Numbered from the stretch's first letter, positions 32,595 through 44,589 are shown. The stretch: DNA of 64,000 nt from Tethya wilhelma (GCA_964030475.1 CAXIPT010000015.1:566318-630317); one strand, 5' to 3'. The notes: generated from the letters alone by a model not told the origin. Numbers and translations: made by a program.

Positions 32595-34326
32595 TTATAT
32601 GACATATTGTACCGCATCCAGACTGAATCCGTTACAGTTCAGTCCGTTCGATGTGCACAATTCAGTCACCAAAGCATAATCCAGTGATGAAGATTGCTGG
32701 ACTAGCAATGCAGTGCTGCTCTCCATCGAGTACACACCCAATGCATCAGCTGTATCTGGACTCTGCACCTCACTCTTGAGAGCCAACAGACAAAATCAAG
32801 AAACCTATACACGTTGAAAATACAGAAATTAGCAAAAAATGTAATAAAATACTTGTGTATAATAACTTGGTTACCTTTGGGGCATGCTTTTGATTCAACA
32901 TTTCTTAAACTCATCTAATGCCTCAGCTGTGGCAAAGGCTGAAAATTCCTTTTCTACTTCACACCACGATGACACTCCAGTTCCTAATACAAACATTTCT
33001 TGTACTTCCTTCATCCTCTTTTTGGCTTTGCATTCTATAATCATTTCTGGAATCGACATTTCCTCGTCCACAACTCCTTCTAGTACCGTCTTCGTCATCT
33101 CCATATCCAGCCCTCTCATAGATCAAAAGTTGCTTGCTGTATAATACAAAACACACACATATTGATACATAGGTGACTGCTGTGGATGATGCTTGCATTT
33201 TTTTCCTGGCCTCTCTACCTTGTGAGCAATTCACTCTTGTCAAAAGAGTTTTTGAGCTCTACGGTGACGGACTACTGAAAGCACAAAAGATAAAGAAAGG
33301 CTCTCTTGAAATGACATTGGAGTTGAAAGGTAACTTCGAAATAATATTCTGTAAGAAATAATTATTAGTAGTCACCATGTGTGCATCAACACACATGCAT
33401 GTAACTAAGTTAGCAATAGAAGTTTAAAATAAAATATATTAGCTTTTATACCTCATCCATCAACAATCCTGCACAGTAACCTCTCCACATCTTTGGCTTC
33501 TCTGGTGTTGGCTCAGTTAGTTGTGTGTCAGTAATGTTGTAGATGCAGTTTCGACAGAATTGAATCTAAGATACAAACATCCAGAATGAAAAACTAGCTC
33601 ATGCATGGATGCTTGTAGTTCTAAATATTCATTGGATGCATTAGCTATAATTTACACACAATATCATGTGCATGAGTATTATACCTTCTCCCAGTGACTC
33701 ATTTTGTGTTGAAGTGATGTGGCATTGTTGTATCTTGAAGCCAACCTGTAAGCTTCCTCATTGTTTAATAGACCGAGACTAGTGGTGTTCGAAATGCAGC
33801 AGGGGGGTTCTCAAGTTCATCACACAAGGATTGCAGTGCAGCTCATGAATGGTTTCCTCCAAGTGTTTCATATAAGTAGGACTCTTCTTGGATTCATCAA
33901 ACTTTTCACCTAGTACAATCACAACAAAAAATTAAACACCTTGCACATATGAACTTGTAAAGTCAGTAATGTTTACAATTACATGTGCACATGTGCACAT
34001 GATTATACCTCAACCAAGCTTATAATTGGAGCAGAGTCAATGGAAGGGTTAGCCTTCATTGCTTTCTTCAACTCCTCCACACGAGAATCTTTAGCTGTCC
34101 TTAGCAAGCGATCTGAATGAGGCTCTTTCAGGCAAGTTATTGGTAGTGTATAGTATATAGGTACAATGTCACGTATAATACGCAATTGTACTTCTAGATG
34201 CATAATGTATACGAATGAAATAGCATCATCAAGTTCTTTCTCCTTCTGAACTAAACAATCTGGGGTAGACATCAGTGTCCTCTTGGTAACTTTGACTGGC
34301 CTAATGTTGGGTGTCTTCTCTTTCAA
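32595..34326 (-). pseudogene. ParB/sulfiredoxin-like-domain protein, fragmented exons
   Basis: Minus-strand exon-like pieces in order. 34003-34326 contains CLKEPHSDRLLRTAKDSRVE and the continuation ELKKAMKANPSIDSAPII, resembling the ParB-type N-terminal nuclease fold found in uncharacterised cnidarian and sponge proteins. About 33684-33910 has GEKFDESKKSPTYMKHLEET, then LGLLNNEEAYRLASRYNNAT in a shifted frame across a run of C/G. 33448-33566 is an acceptor-bounded exon with FCRNCIYNITDTQ. 32895-33119 has TKTVLEGVVDEEMSIPEMII and SAFATAEALDEF. A run of G at about 33806 looks like the site of the frameshift, so the gene is either dead or carries a sequencing error. Function unknown. Confidence 0.4.
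33173..33340 (+). CDS. Possible exon on the opposite strand
   Basis: Between an AG (GATACATAG) and a GT (AAAG|GTAACT), the plus strand reads VDDACIFFLASLPCEQFTLV then KRVFELYGDGLLKAQKIKK, protein-like and helical. It lies inside the minus-strand gene fragment, so it may be a rearranged exon of the same family or of another TE. Not identified. Confidence 0.3.
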
Positions 34327-34555
34327 TTGCTGAATGAGTATAATACAAAGATCACCTTGTAAGGGCCGCTATGCAGCACCAAACTAGAAGAAACCACACA
34401 CACAACCCCTAATAAATAAAAATGCAGCAACCTATATACAAGATAACTGTCCACTTAACCTTTTTTTAACAAACTAGAAAATTTTGACACCCAATCAAAA
34501 GATGCAAGACAATTATTTGTTTACCATGAAAATTGTTAGTAACGAACACATTCAC

Positions 34556-34990
34556 TGAGAGCACCCACATTGTCAACAAAATCAAACACCCAATCAACCT
34601 ACCAGGGTAAGTACGATTGCAACACAAAAAATATAATCTACCTTGTGGTGTGCACATCATATAAAAGCACTGTGACAGTATATCGGCTTGACAATGGCCC
34701 TTTGCTGACACTCTACCAGGCATATCGGAAGAGGCTGGCCATGCATGTAGCACATGGAGGAAGAGGTACACCTCTGAGCCCACTTTGAGGAGGCATTTCA
34801 TAGGATAGGGGTGTATATCGGATCGGAGGTACACTTTAGCACACATCCCAACACATGCACGACACAAACGACACTAGCAATCCATCCCCTCCCTCCCCCT
34901 TGGGTGTTTAGCTCCCCTGGTAGGCTGTGTGGGCTAGATCATCGCTGCGACCTGGCCCACTTGATGTACTTCTTCCTCACAACATCTAAC
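34556..34990 (+). mobile_element. Penelope-like GIY-YIG fragment (separate family)
   Basis: HPINLPGKYDCNTKNIIYLV followed by VCTSYK resembles the start of the GIY-YIG endonuclease domain in Penelope-like elements. It is the same position as KHPINLP...CDTKNIIYLATC in the larger element at 38.8 kb, but diverged from it. Frames break soon after. A remnant of a second Penelope lineage. Confidence 0.55.
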
Positions 34991-35182
34991 AAGTCATCTT
35001 CTGTTTGTGGAACGTCAAGGTACTGCATAGAATTTAGAATTGAGAAATTTCATAATAAATTGTAATGTTGCTATAATTTTTAAGCCCTGTTTTATACGGG
35101 TTTTCATTTAACTTACAGGAGATCTGATTGCTTGTAAAAAGTTGAGTGTTAATCCCCTGTCTCTCATTTGCTGTGATTTGCT

Positions 35183-35206
35183 GCTGAAGAAGACTACTCG
35201 TCGAAG
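35183..35206 (+). ncRNA. Degenerate hammerhead-ribozyme-like core upstream of a Penelope element
   Basis: CTGAAGAAGACTACTCGTCG + AAGG matches the hammerhead layout CUGAUGA - stem II - GAAA, with GAC pairing GUC around a UACUC loop. Two core positions differ (CTGAAGA, GAAG), so activity is doubtful. Penelope-like elements are known to carry such motifs in their flanking pseudo-LTRs, and the site lies 250 bases before the element's first ORF. Confidence 0.4.
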
Positions 35207-35432
35207 GCCTACAGGAAAAATTCTGGAAGATTAGCAATTGGAGCATTTGGAAGACATAGAAGAAGCACGTGGAGAATACGGAAGAAATTATTGGAAGATT
35301 TAAGAAGTGAGAAAGATTTACATATATACCAGGAAGAGATATATATACGGAAGCAACCCTAAAAAAACAAAAAGAGAATAAACCAAATCCTAACCATATC
35401 TTTCCTAAAACTCATTGACCTGACATACAGAA

Positions 35433-36899
35433 ATGTCAAAGAGCACTAACAAAACCAGCTACACGCGCAGCTTGATTAACCTAAGAAATGGCATCTCCAA
35501 AGGCCAAAGAACACTCACAAGCAAACAAACCAGCCAAGGAGGTCCATCTAACCTACTCACATCGGTACCTGAAACACAACAAAAAAGCCAAGCAGGCGAA
35601 AGCCAACCAGGGATTAACCGAACAAGTACCCGAATCGACATAACGGGCTCACAAGTCAATGGAACTGGCAGCAACAATAGCCTTATGGACTTTACCAACA
35701 CAGATGACGTAAACACACAAGGAGCAACCATGCCCTCACCCAAAGATGGACTACATCCTGGGGGACAAGACCTGAACGTGACCGTTACAGCATCTGACCA
35801 AAGACTCCTTGCCGAAGGAGACTCAATCGATGACTTAAACGTATCTGGACTCCTAAACCAAACTGTTGAAGTAACAAGTCAACTAATGATGGAGATTGAA
35901 CAAGCCTCACAGCCAACCAGACACACAATAGAAATAACCAACAACCTAGCCGAAACTGAAACACTCCTAACCGAAAAAGGAAAAAGGCTGAGAGCAGCTT
36001 TTACCATCTTAACCAAGGCCAACCACCACAAACATTTCATGGAGGTCTGCCTAAAAGAAGGAAAGCCTCCACGGAGCATGTCTTTATGGTGCAAGCCACA
36101 TATATACCATTCCGATGTTGAAGTCGAAAAGGACTGGAGAGACATTCTACACCATGCCTCTCTAAAGCTAGTAAGCTTACTGATAAAACATCACTCAAAA
36201 ACAATCAACAAAGAGAAACACACCCTCAAAGAAATCCACACAGATATCAAAGAACTAGCCAAGAATGAACAAGACCCTGACATTAGAGCACTAATACAAA
36301 GGCAATGGAATGACATAACAAGAAAAGCAACAAAAGAAGCTACTCAACTCAGTGAAACACTAAAAGACTCAAGAGACAGCAAACTGACTAACAAGAAAAG
36401 AAGAGAGACATACGAAGATGAAAGCACAAGTCCCAAACACAAAATGAGAAGAACAGAAGAAGAAAGCCAAACCATGTCACATGGGAAATCCTCCCACGAC
36501 CTTCTGCAATCACTTGGGAATGCAGTATCAAAAAAACGAAACACCCCCTCGGCAACCAGAAAGAGAGGTACGCTTCAAGAGAAGAGGCAACCAACGACAC
36601 TTCCACCAAGAGAGAGGAAAAGGAAGAGTAAACGGAAGAGACTACCCGAGGAAGAACTATCGAACCTCAAGACAAAGAGAAGAAGAAATAAATTTCTGAA
36701 CAAATTAAGTCATTTTAATTCTTTTTTGAATTTGTCTTGTACAAGTTATAATAATAATAATAATGATTATAATAACAATGATTTATCTGATCAAAAAACA
36801 AATAATGAACCAAAAGCGGATGAACAAAATGAATTAGTTATATTAAGCACAAAATTTAACCCACTAAAGATCAAATCAAAGTACTCAGAAAAGGCCTAA
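35433..36899 (+). CDS. Penelope-like element ORF1 / polyprotein N-terminal part
   Basis: 488-residue frame. Residues 1-120 are Ser/Thr/Asn/Gln-rich; about 150-320 are helical and charged (TEKGKRLRAAFTILTKANHH, IKHHSKTINKEKHTLKEIHT); 320-430 are strongly basic. The end is frame-shifted: near 36865 the other frame reads QIKVLRKGLSFVPKPK, the conserved segment that opens the RT part of Penelope-like proteins (LSKGLSFxPTP). So this ORF and the RT were probably one polyprotein, now broken. Short Asn-runs near the end come from an AAT repeat. Confidence 0.65.
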   Translation: MSKSTNKTSYTRSLINLRNGISKGQRTLTSKQTSQGGPSNLLTSVPETQQKSQAGESQPGINRTSTRIDITGSQVNGTGSNNSLMDFTNTDDVNTQGATMPSPKDGLHPGGQDLNVTVTASDQRLLAEGDSIDDLNVSGLLNQTVEVTSQLMMEIEQASQPTRHTIEITNNLAETETLLTEKGKRLRAAFTILTKANHHKHFMEVCLKEGKPPRSMSLWCKPHIYHSDVEVEKDWRDILHHASLKLVSLLIKHHSKTINKEKHTLKEIHTDIKELAKNEQDPDIRALIQRQWNDITRKATKEATQLSETLKDSRDSKLTNKKRRETYEDESTSPKHKMRRTEEESQTMSHGKSSHDLLQSLGNAVSKKRNTPSATRKRGTLQEKRQPTTLPPRERKRKSKRKRLPEEELSNLKTKRRRNKFLNKLSHFNSFLNLSCTSYNNNNNDYNNNDLSDQKTNNEPKADEQNELVILSTKFNPLKIKSKYSEKA

Positions 36900-39128
36900 G
36901 CTTTGTCCCTAAACCTAAATAAACAAACATAAAAAACTTGTACACACGGACATTTGCAAATTTATCCAAAAACTCAGAAGCATATACTATAGCAACACTA
37001 TTTACAAAAACAAAAACCAAGACCAACATCAGAAATTAACAAATGAAAAGAATGACAAAACTTCAAGAGACCCATTTAACAAACCTAAATACACTCCAAA
37101 GCCCTTCAAAGAAAGACATTGCCCTAATGACAAACTCGAAACCTTTATCCATAGAATGAGACTCGATATCGTTGATGAAACAAAACACAAACAAACCAAA
37201 TCAGACAACATGACAAGAAGAGAACGAAAAGCACTAAATGAACTCAAACACAATAAACACATAATCATAAACAAAGCAGACAAAGGATCAACAGTTGTCA
37301 TCCAAGATTAAGAAGACTATGTAAACGAGGGACTTAAACACCTTAACGACCCTCAAATATATCAAAAGCTACCTCATGACACTACTGACAAACATAAGGA
37401 TCTCATTAATGATAAACTGGAAAGATTACATGAAAATGGATTTCTAAAAAAAGAATGGTACGAATATTGCAAACCATCAAATAGAGCAAGAACATCCAGA
37501 CTATACTTCCTTAAAAAAATACACAAAAACCCAACGTCAATCAGACTGATTGTGTCAAGCTGTAATAGCATTACAGAAAACATTTGAAAATTTGTCGACA
37601 CATGGCTACAACCCTTTGTTAAAAGCCTACCATCACACATCAAAGACAGTAATGAATTCATCAATCTCATCGAAAAAACCAAAATTCCAACAAACAGTAT
37701 TCTAGTATCCATAGATATAACATCCTTATACACAAACATACCGCACACAGATGGCGTAGAAAAAATAACCACATTTTTAGCCGAACACCCGGATGCATAC
37801 AAATACCCGGAACAACCACATGTACTTGAGCTAATGAAAATGGTACTAAAAAACAATATCTTCACATTTGACGGTCAATTCTATAAACAACTACAAGGAA
37901 CAGCAATGGGGACCAAAATGGCCCCAAGTTATGCAAACATCTTCATGGAAGTAATTGAAGAAATAATGATCAACCTATCCAAGGAAAACATAAAACTATG
38001 GAAACGCTTTATAGATGATATTTTCCTAATTTGGGTAGGATCTCGTGAGAAACTTAAAGAATTTATCTCAGCAATCAACCAAATACACCCAACGATTAAA
38101 TTCACATTCGAAGCAGATGAAAACAAACTAATATTTCTAGATCTAGAACTATACAAAGGAGAAAGATTTAGTGCAACGAACGTACTTGACGTAAAAACAC
38201 ATATCAAAAAAACTAATAAACAACTATATGTACACGCTGAATCATACCACCCCACTGAAACTAAGAAAGTGATAATGATTGGAGAGACCACAAGATACCT
38301 AAGAACTAACTCAAACAAGGACAATTTCATGAACATGCAGGAAAAGCTAATAGCTAAACTTGATGAAAGAGGTTACCCACCAAGAGAAACAAAACAAATC
38401 ATCCACAAAACCAAACACCATAATAGACACCTTACCTTAAAAAGGAAAAACAAGCCCAAAAGACTCAACCAAACATTCTTAGTAACAACCTACAATGACG
38501 ATACCAAACGAATCAAAAACATAATCAGAAAGCACTGGAATCAATTAAAAATGACCAGACCCTTAAACAAATCTTTCCTAAACCATCCCTAGTAGTAACT
38601 AGAGGTAACAAATCACTTAGAAACCTCCTAGTCAGAGCTAAACTAGCCCCACTGTCAAAAGACTCGGCGAAAGAGACCAGTCAAACAAACACCCCTACCA
38701 ATCCAATCACCATTGAAGAAAAATATCCACTCAACCTGTTCCAAGATAAATTAAAATAACTTCACTAACCCCATTAGTAAATGCAAAAAGAACTGTTTTA
38801 CCTGTAAAATCCTAACACTAACACTTTCGCAATAAGCACCCACGACAGAACCAAACACCCGATAAATCTGCCTGTCCCTTATGAAAAATACAATTGCGAC
38901 ACCAAAAACATCATATATCTAGCCACTTGCACACATAAAGATTGTAAAGCACAATACGTTGGAATGTCAACCAGACCAATTAAATACCAAATATTTGAAC
39001 ACCTACAATCAAATAGCTCAGGCATAGGAAAACACATACAGAACAGTAACCACAAACGAGCAGACATAAAATTCCAGATCCTAGAAATGGCACCCCATTA
39101 CCTTGATAGAGAAAATTTAAACACATGG
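36866..39128 (+). pseudogene. Penelope-like reverse transcriptase + GIY-YIG endonuclease (broken)
   Basis: RT blocks in order: INKADKGSTVVIQD (stop follows at 37309), RLYFLKKIHKNP, SIRLIVSS, ILVSIDITSLYTNIP (first catalytic Asp), LQGTAMGTKMAPSYANIFM, and LWKRFIDDIFLIW (catalytic DD), ending near 38590. After the stop come a Cys cluster (CKKNCFTC) and a GIY-YIG domain (IIYLATC, AQYVGMSTRPIKYQIFEH, GIGKHIQNSNH) to 39128. It stops because piggyBac is inserted; the C-terminus REYYWICKLRTL..GLNKTI resumes at 42392. Defects: stops at about 37309 and 37585 and at least two frameshifts. The intact 252-residue piece at 37834-38592 holds the catalytic core. Confidence 0.85.
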
Positions 39129-39340
39129 TTAACCCATTCCCTGGCAAAATAAATTGTAAATGATTCTTAAATTCTTACCTCTTCGCTTCAACAGGCTATA
39201 TCTTTGAAACCGTACACAATAGGTATAGACAATATATATATCACTGAAATGACCTTTCATTGAACTTTCAACTGGAAGTATATTTGATGACCAATACCTA
39301 ATATTATTTGAAAAAATTTTATGAACAGAAAGAATACTAA

Positions 39341-42184
39341 TTAATATTTTACAAGTGTATGATATTTTTCAAAGCACTGACCATGACATATATGCACATT
39401 ACATTTTGGACAATAATTTTTTGTTTTAGTGTCCTTCTTCTTTTTGCTGTTGGTTGTTTGCTTCTTGTAAACACATACTACACACCTTGACCGTTTCTCG
39501 TGGTAATAAGGAAAGTGTTTTCCTTTCAACCTTGCTAGTGTTGGATCGTTGGGGGACCTACCTTGACCAATGTGTGTCGCTGCAAGAGAAGCAGTTAGCT
39601 GGTAAGCTAATTAAGCCTCGGCACGTGCGTAGCACGTGCAGAGGATTACGGTAGTCGTTTTGTGTGTCTGTTTGTTCCATCGAAATCTCAAGAAAGGCAG
39701 CTCTAGCAACAAAACTGATGGTACTTACGTTCATAAATCTGAATGATCTTGTAGAAATATATTTTTTGCTGTCAAAAACACCGTGGTTGCTGAGATTTGA
39801 GGCTTTTGTGCTTCTTTTAGCGTTTAGCTTCGAGACCACGCCTATTGATTTGGTGTGCGTTATCTAGAATTCGTGTTGAATGGAAGCAGCTCTAGATGCA
39901 GCTTAGATGCATGGCTGCTGATGCTGTTGGTCAGTGGTGCTTGGTGCTAGCAAGCACTGATACACAATATCTAGCTCTGATGCAAACTGGGTTACTGTTT
40001 AGGCATAGATTATGGTTGAGGTAGCCCAGCTTGACTTTGCATCAATTGCTATCTAACAGCTGAGCATTCCATGGCCATTGTATGTCAGCCACTTTAGTTG
40101 TCATAGTAACTAGCTAGCTAGCTATAGTTCAGTAGCCTTTCAGTATGTCCTATGCTGCTCAGTTCATCACAGAGTTATTCAGCTAACCAGTGGGCTTAGC
40201 GCCCGGGCTTGCCGGGGAGTAGGGTATAACTTGGGCCCGAGGCTATATAAAATATAGGTGCATTAGTTTTCTTGATCATATACACATACCATACATGTAG
40301 ATATGACTTGTGATAATTTAACTCTCTTACAAGTGCACTAGCTAGTTGAGTGTGCCGAGGCTTGTGCACCAGCGGTGCTTTCATTCCATTCGAAACTTCT
40401 TTCTTGTCCACACTCTGGGATTCGGTGAAACAACTTGCTTGAATAAAACATAGCTATTGACAATAGCATGTTCTACTAGCCGCCAGAATACACGCTTGTA
40501 CCATTTTAGAGTGCGACGTCCACAAGCATAGTAGACCATATTTTGGTCTGCTATGTCAACCCCACTCATGTGTATGTTGTAGTCGGTCACTATCTTTGGC
40601 TTGGTAACAGTTTCTCGCCCACCTCCTTTTGCTCTTCGGGAAATTGTTTCTGTTTCATCACGATAGACAGTAGACAGAAAGTAGACGTCACGCTTATCTT
40701 TCCACTTTCCACTGGTGAGAGGACCATGATATTGAAACACCATATCTCCCTTCTCTAGTCTACTAGATCTGCAGGGTAGTGCTTGCGGTTTACACATACA
40801 GTTCCAGAAGCAAAAGTTCCTCTATGATATAAATCTTCGAACAGTTGAGGTGAGGTGTAGAAATTGTCTACGTACAACACTCTACCTTCTTCCTGTAGGT
40901 CTTCTAATAGATCCATGACTACACTATAGGCTAATTCACTTCATCTTTACCAGTGTAGACCTTGAAACTGTATATATACCCTGTTGTTGATTCTGAGCAC
41001 ACCCAGACCTTGATTCCCCATTTAGTGGGTTTCTTAGGCATATATTGTAAAAAAGAAAGCCTTCCTTTGGTTCCTATCATGCTCTCATCAACACTTATGT
41101 ATTCACCAGGTGTGTAGGACTTTTGTGCTTGACGCTGAATGATCTCAATCACAGATCGAACTTTCCACAAAGGATCGTAGTTTGGATCATCACGAGACAG
41201 AGCTGTAGAATTATCACCAAAGTGAAGGAATCGAGATATAGCCTGAAATTTCTTCAATGTCATCACAGATGGAAACCAAGGAGAGGAAAGTATTGGCTCC
41301 TGTGTCCAATAATCAGAGATTTCGGGAAGATCAACTATTCCCATGGCAATATTTAGCCCAAGATATGCGAGGATGTCTGTACGAGTAAACGATGTAGTAA
41401 AGCCCTTCTGAGCAGCGTAGAGGTTTGTGTGATAAACTATGATGTCAACAAGTTCATCAGGAAATAGGAGACGAAAAAAATCTTGTGGAGTGTCACAAAT
41501 CTTTGCTTCATCAGAGGGACCAGTTTCTGCATCATCGAACACTGGAGGGGCTGACATTGAAGAATCATTGTTGTACGTTGCATCCCATACCCACTCTGGT
41601 GGTAGATTGGTTCTTGTAGTTCCTCTTGCCCCTATCCCTCTTCCTCGTCCTCTACCTCTCCGTCTCCCTCTTCCTTGTCCTCGACCTCTCCCTCTCCCTC
41701 TCCCTCTTCCTCTTTCTCTTCCTCGTCCTCGTCCTCTCCCTCTTTTTCTCCCCCTTCCCCTTGAAGGTCGAGGTGAGAGGGTTAGCTCGTTGTCAGTAGA
41801 GTCTGAGGTAAGTTCATCATCATCATCCGCACCACTTGATGCAGAGGTAAACTCTTCTGTGTTTTCACTAAATTCATTAGCAAATCCATCACTAATCTCA
41901 CAAGTTTCTGTTTCCATGTCCTCTGTGTCACTCATTTCTTCATTACATATACTTTCATCTAACAACAACAGTGAATCACGCAGTGCTGGTTCATCTTCAT
42001 CTGTGAAGAGAGAGTTTCTGTGGGCTAGCTCTTGTATGCCGAAGCTGCTGATATAGTCTCCAACTTCAGCATCCCCATCTTCGCTTGCTATATCTTCTAA
42101 ATCACCAGCGCTGATGTCTGCTAGATCGTCATCCCTTAGAACCAAGTCCAAAGCTTCACCAGCGGTGTATCTCAATCTTGCCAT
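39341..42184 (-). pseudogene. piggyBac transposase, interrupted
   Basis: From ATG at 42184: an acidic N-terminus, a roughly 50-residue Gly-Arg tract (RGRGRGRERGRGRG..), then the DDE_Tnp_1_7 domain (FFRLLFPDELVDIIVYHTNL, YWTQEPILSSPWFP, FLHFGDN). The three catalytic Asp can be seen: ISVDESMIG, VLYVDNFYTSPQLF and MSGVDIADQN. Breaks: a stop/frameshift near 40930 (after GKDEVN), another near 40755, and an R1 repeat inserted at 39614-40385. Beyond the insertion the C-terminal cysteine-rich domain continues (RCVVC, CPKCNVHICHGQCFEKYH, stop at 39341). Not autonomous as it stands. Confidence 0.88.
39614..40385 (+). mobile_element. R1 repeat inserted in piggyBac transposase
   Basis: From TTAAGCCTCGGCACGTGCG to GTGTGCCGAGGCTTGTGCACC...GGTGCTTTCATT. 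Near-complete copy that splits the transposase between its catalytic and Cys-rich parts, so R1 moved after piggyBac did. Confidence 0.85.
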
Positions 42185-42391
42185 TTTTAAAAATTTTTAC
42201 CATGTGTTTTTTTTCAAAATTTTTTTATAGAAACATACGGTCAAAACCTATATTTAGAATCCCCTGCGCATGCTCTAAAACATCCAGGCATCAAATTCAC
42301 CATACAACGTAGGAGAATAAAAAAAAACGCACTTACAGATGGACCTTTGGACCCGGGTACAATCGACCCCCCTTGCCAGGGAATGGGTTAA

Positions 42392-42471
42392 AACAGAGAG
42401 AATATTATTGGATATGCAAATTAAGAACTCTAACCAAACTTTCAAACAAAGGCCTAAATAAAACAATCTAT
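42392..42471 (+). pseudogene. C-terminal piece of the interrupted Penelope GIY-YIG protein
   Basis: Directly after the right TTAA the plus strand reads KQREYYWICKLRTLTKLSN then KGLNKTI, in frame with the TGG-TTA junction at 39126-39131. It ends where an FB element begins (TATTCCCAGTACGG). Confidence 0.85.
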
Positions 42472-43465
42472 TCCCAGTACGGTAGTACTGGGTACATAGG
42501 AATGGCACGGATGGCCCATTAGCGCAATACAAATATTCACGCGAATAACTCTGCAAAAACTGAGCGCTTGGCACTAAAAGGTTTCTTAAGCTACTATTTA
42601 GCTCTTTCTCTTTCTAATGAGCCCAAAAACATGGCCTAAAACCATTGCTAAAGTACCAAACTAAAATATGCCAAACCTCCAATTTAATTTTCTCCATCTT
42701 CTTCTTATTCTTCTTCTTCTATCTTGGCTCAACTTTTCTCAGAGACTATTCACTTTTAGAAGCTGATTCTTGAACAAACAAACTTGGTTTCTTTAGGACA
42801 GTCGCTTTTGCCATCGGTTTTTGGTATCTCTCATTGAGTCGCTAGATACAAGGCGAAAAGCGCCTTCTCCATATGGCGGCCATTAATTTCTAAACATGCA
42901 TTATTCATTAGCTAGCCTAACGACCCTTTCCATATTCAAGTGCGCGTTATTTGGAATCTATTGCAGTCTTATGCAGTGCCCCGAGTTCTGTCCTATCCTG
43001 TCGTTTCTCTGTGTTCAGCTCTTCAGTAGGGAAGTTATTTTTAGCTAACAAGACACAATATAATAGACAAACTGTGGTTCACAGTTTCAGCTGACTGAAA
43101 GGCATGGGGCTGTTCAGTGCGGGCAAGTTCCGGCTCTGCGGCTCAGGCTACTGAAAGACTAAATTCCACTGATATTAACAATTATTTAAAAAAAAAAGAA
43201 CAAACAAGTAAAAAAAACATTAGAAATGTAGTGCAAACATAGGAATGGCCAAATTATAAAAAAATGAGCAAACAAGATAGGAATGGCTGTCAGATTGAGC
43301 AAGTTCATTCCTGTGTCTACAATGTCATTGAGCTATATGAACATAAGGTGACACAGTGAAATGAACTCACTCAATCTGACAACCATTCCTATCTTGTTTG
43401 CTCATTTTTTTACAATTTGGCCATTCCTATGTTTGCACTACATTTCTAATGTTTTTTTACTTGTG
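42472..43465 (-). mobile_element. Foldback family FB, long copy
   Basis: Minus orientation. The terminal hairpin CCCAGTACGGTAGTACTGGG is at 42474-42493, then the body with a short TTCTTCTTATTC tract, and the foldback (arms around AGGAATGGCCAAATTATAA / CAATTTGGCCATTCCTATG) at 43200-43460. It is inserted at the end of the Penelope coding sequence. Confidence 0.8.
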
Positions 43466-43900
43466 ATAATAACAAATGAGATCAAACCCACATCACCAAC
43501 ACAAGCTATAAAGCATGCAGTTCCCACCCATCCTGACTGTATCACTAAAATCCAATATCTCGGAGATAAGACACCATACAACACTAATCACACACACATA
43601 CCCAAAAAAGATAAAATTTAAACTTTCAAATTTTGGAAGCAGCACCTAAAGTTGTAGCAAGCAATGATGGTTAAAATGAAGAGAATATATACGTTTATTT
43701 GGATATGCAGACTAGGCCATCCCACTCTCAAAAAAAATGAGACAAAGGCCTTAACAAATCAATATATTACGCCAAGAATCAACCAAACCATCTACGTACG
43801 ATCAAATAACCATGAACACTTCAAGGCGCTGAGCACAGGTGCATGTATATAGTTCCCACCCATCCTAACTATAGCACATAAAATTTCTTACCGAGTGTTC
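43466..43900 (+). other. Possible further Penelope-like 3' remnants
   Basis: Frames include TFIWICRLGHPTLKKNETKA and QYITPRINQTIY, reminiscent of the YWICKLRTL..GLNKTI tail at 42392. It may be the end of a second degraded copy. Weak. Confidence 0.25.
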
Positions 43901-43918
43901 GAGTTGTAAGAGTTAAAG

Positions 43919-44400
43919 GTGTCCAGAATGGGAGGAGTTCCATTTAGATTTGATCTACTCACAGCAGAACTCGTGCTCTCTTTCTCTAGCTCTTCAAAAC
44001 TTTTTGCGACAATACCAGTGCTAGAGTCCATTTTAGGTGAGATGTACTTTTTCTACACTTTGGCTACGTCTTTCTCACTACAGGATTCAGCCAAGTTGTT
44101 CAGCCACTATATTGCTAAGAGGCAGCAGCAAGACACTTTTTCAGCTTCTCGATTCTTTAGTTTTTTGATGGATATATCAACAGACAAAGGAAATGTTGAA
44201 AAAGAGCTGGTTTTAGTTCTGTACTGTTCTAAGGATCCAGTGGCTGAGGAGATTGAAACCCATGTTAGATATTTAAGTATACAGGAGCCAAGGAAGGCTG
44301 ATAATGCACTGAAGATATTAGGTATCACAGATATTAATTCTCAACAAGAAAAATGTTCTTGAGGGAAAGCCTATATTGATTGGTGGTGGAACTGATGTAA
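43919..44400 (+). pseudogene. hAT/ZNF862-like (DUF4371) transposase-derived fragment
   Basis: 148-residue frame with FFSFLMDISTDKGNVEKELV and VRYLSIQEPRKADNA, which match the order of ZNF862/KIAA1586-type proteins derived from hAT transposases (FLMDGSTD.GN.E.ELV...). Only this middle part is present; the frame then ends. Its context is all TE sequence, so a host gene is unlikely. Confidence 0.55.
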
Positions 44401-44589
44401 AGCAAGTACTACAAGCGTCAAAGTATATTCAATGAATTTCTAAACAGAGGATGTAAATATTATAACTAGGCTGACCACAGCCCAGCAGGCTAGAACTGAT
44501 TTTGCTAGGCTGACACCTCTCATAGTCTGGATACGCTAGACTACACCTCTCATGCAGTGGATGGTGCTGGTCATAAGTCATGCATACAT

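Larger units (their letters stand above)
39133..42387 (-). mobile_element. piggyBac transposon with TTAA target duplication
   Basis: Perfect 15-base inverted ends CCCATTCCCTGGCAA (39133-39147) and TTGCCAGGGAATGGG (42373-42387), each flanked by TTAA (39129-39132, 42388-42391). 3255 bases. Removing it together with one TTAA rejoins the interrupted Penelope GIY-YIG frame, which proves the insertion boundaries. Confidence 0.93.

Noticed and set aside
37374..37865. 163-residue minus-strand ORF
   Set aside because: Antisense of the Penelope RT. The plus strand carries the conserved RT motifs.
41439..42056. 205-residue plus-strand Pro/Leu/Ser-rich ORF
   Set aside because: Antisense of the piggyBac N-terminus and its Gly-Arg tract.
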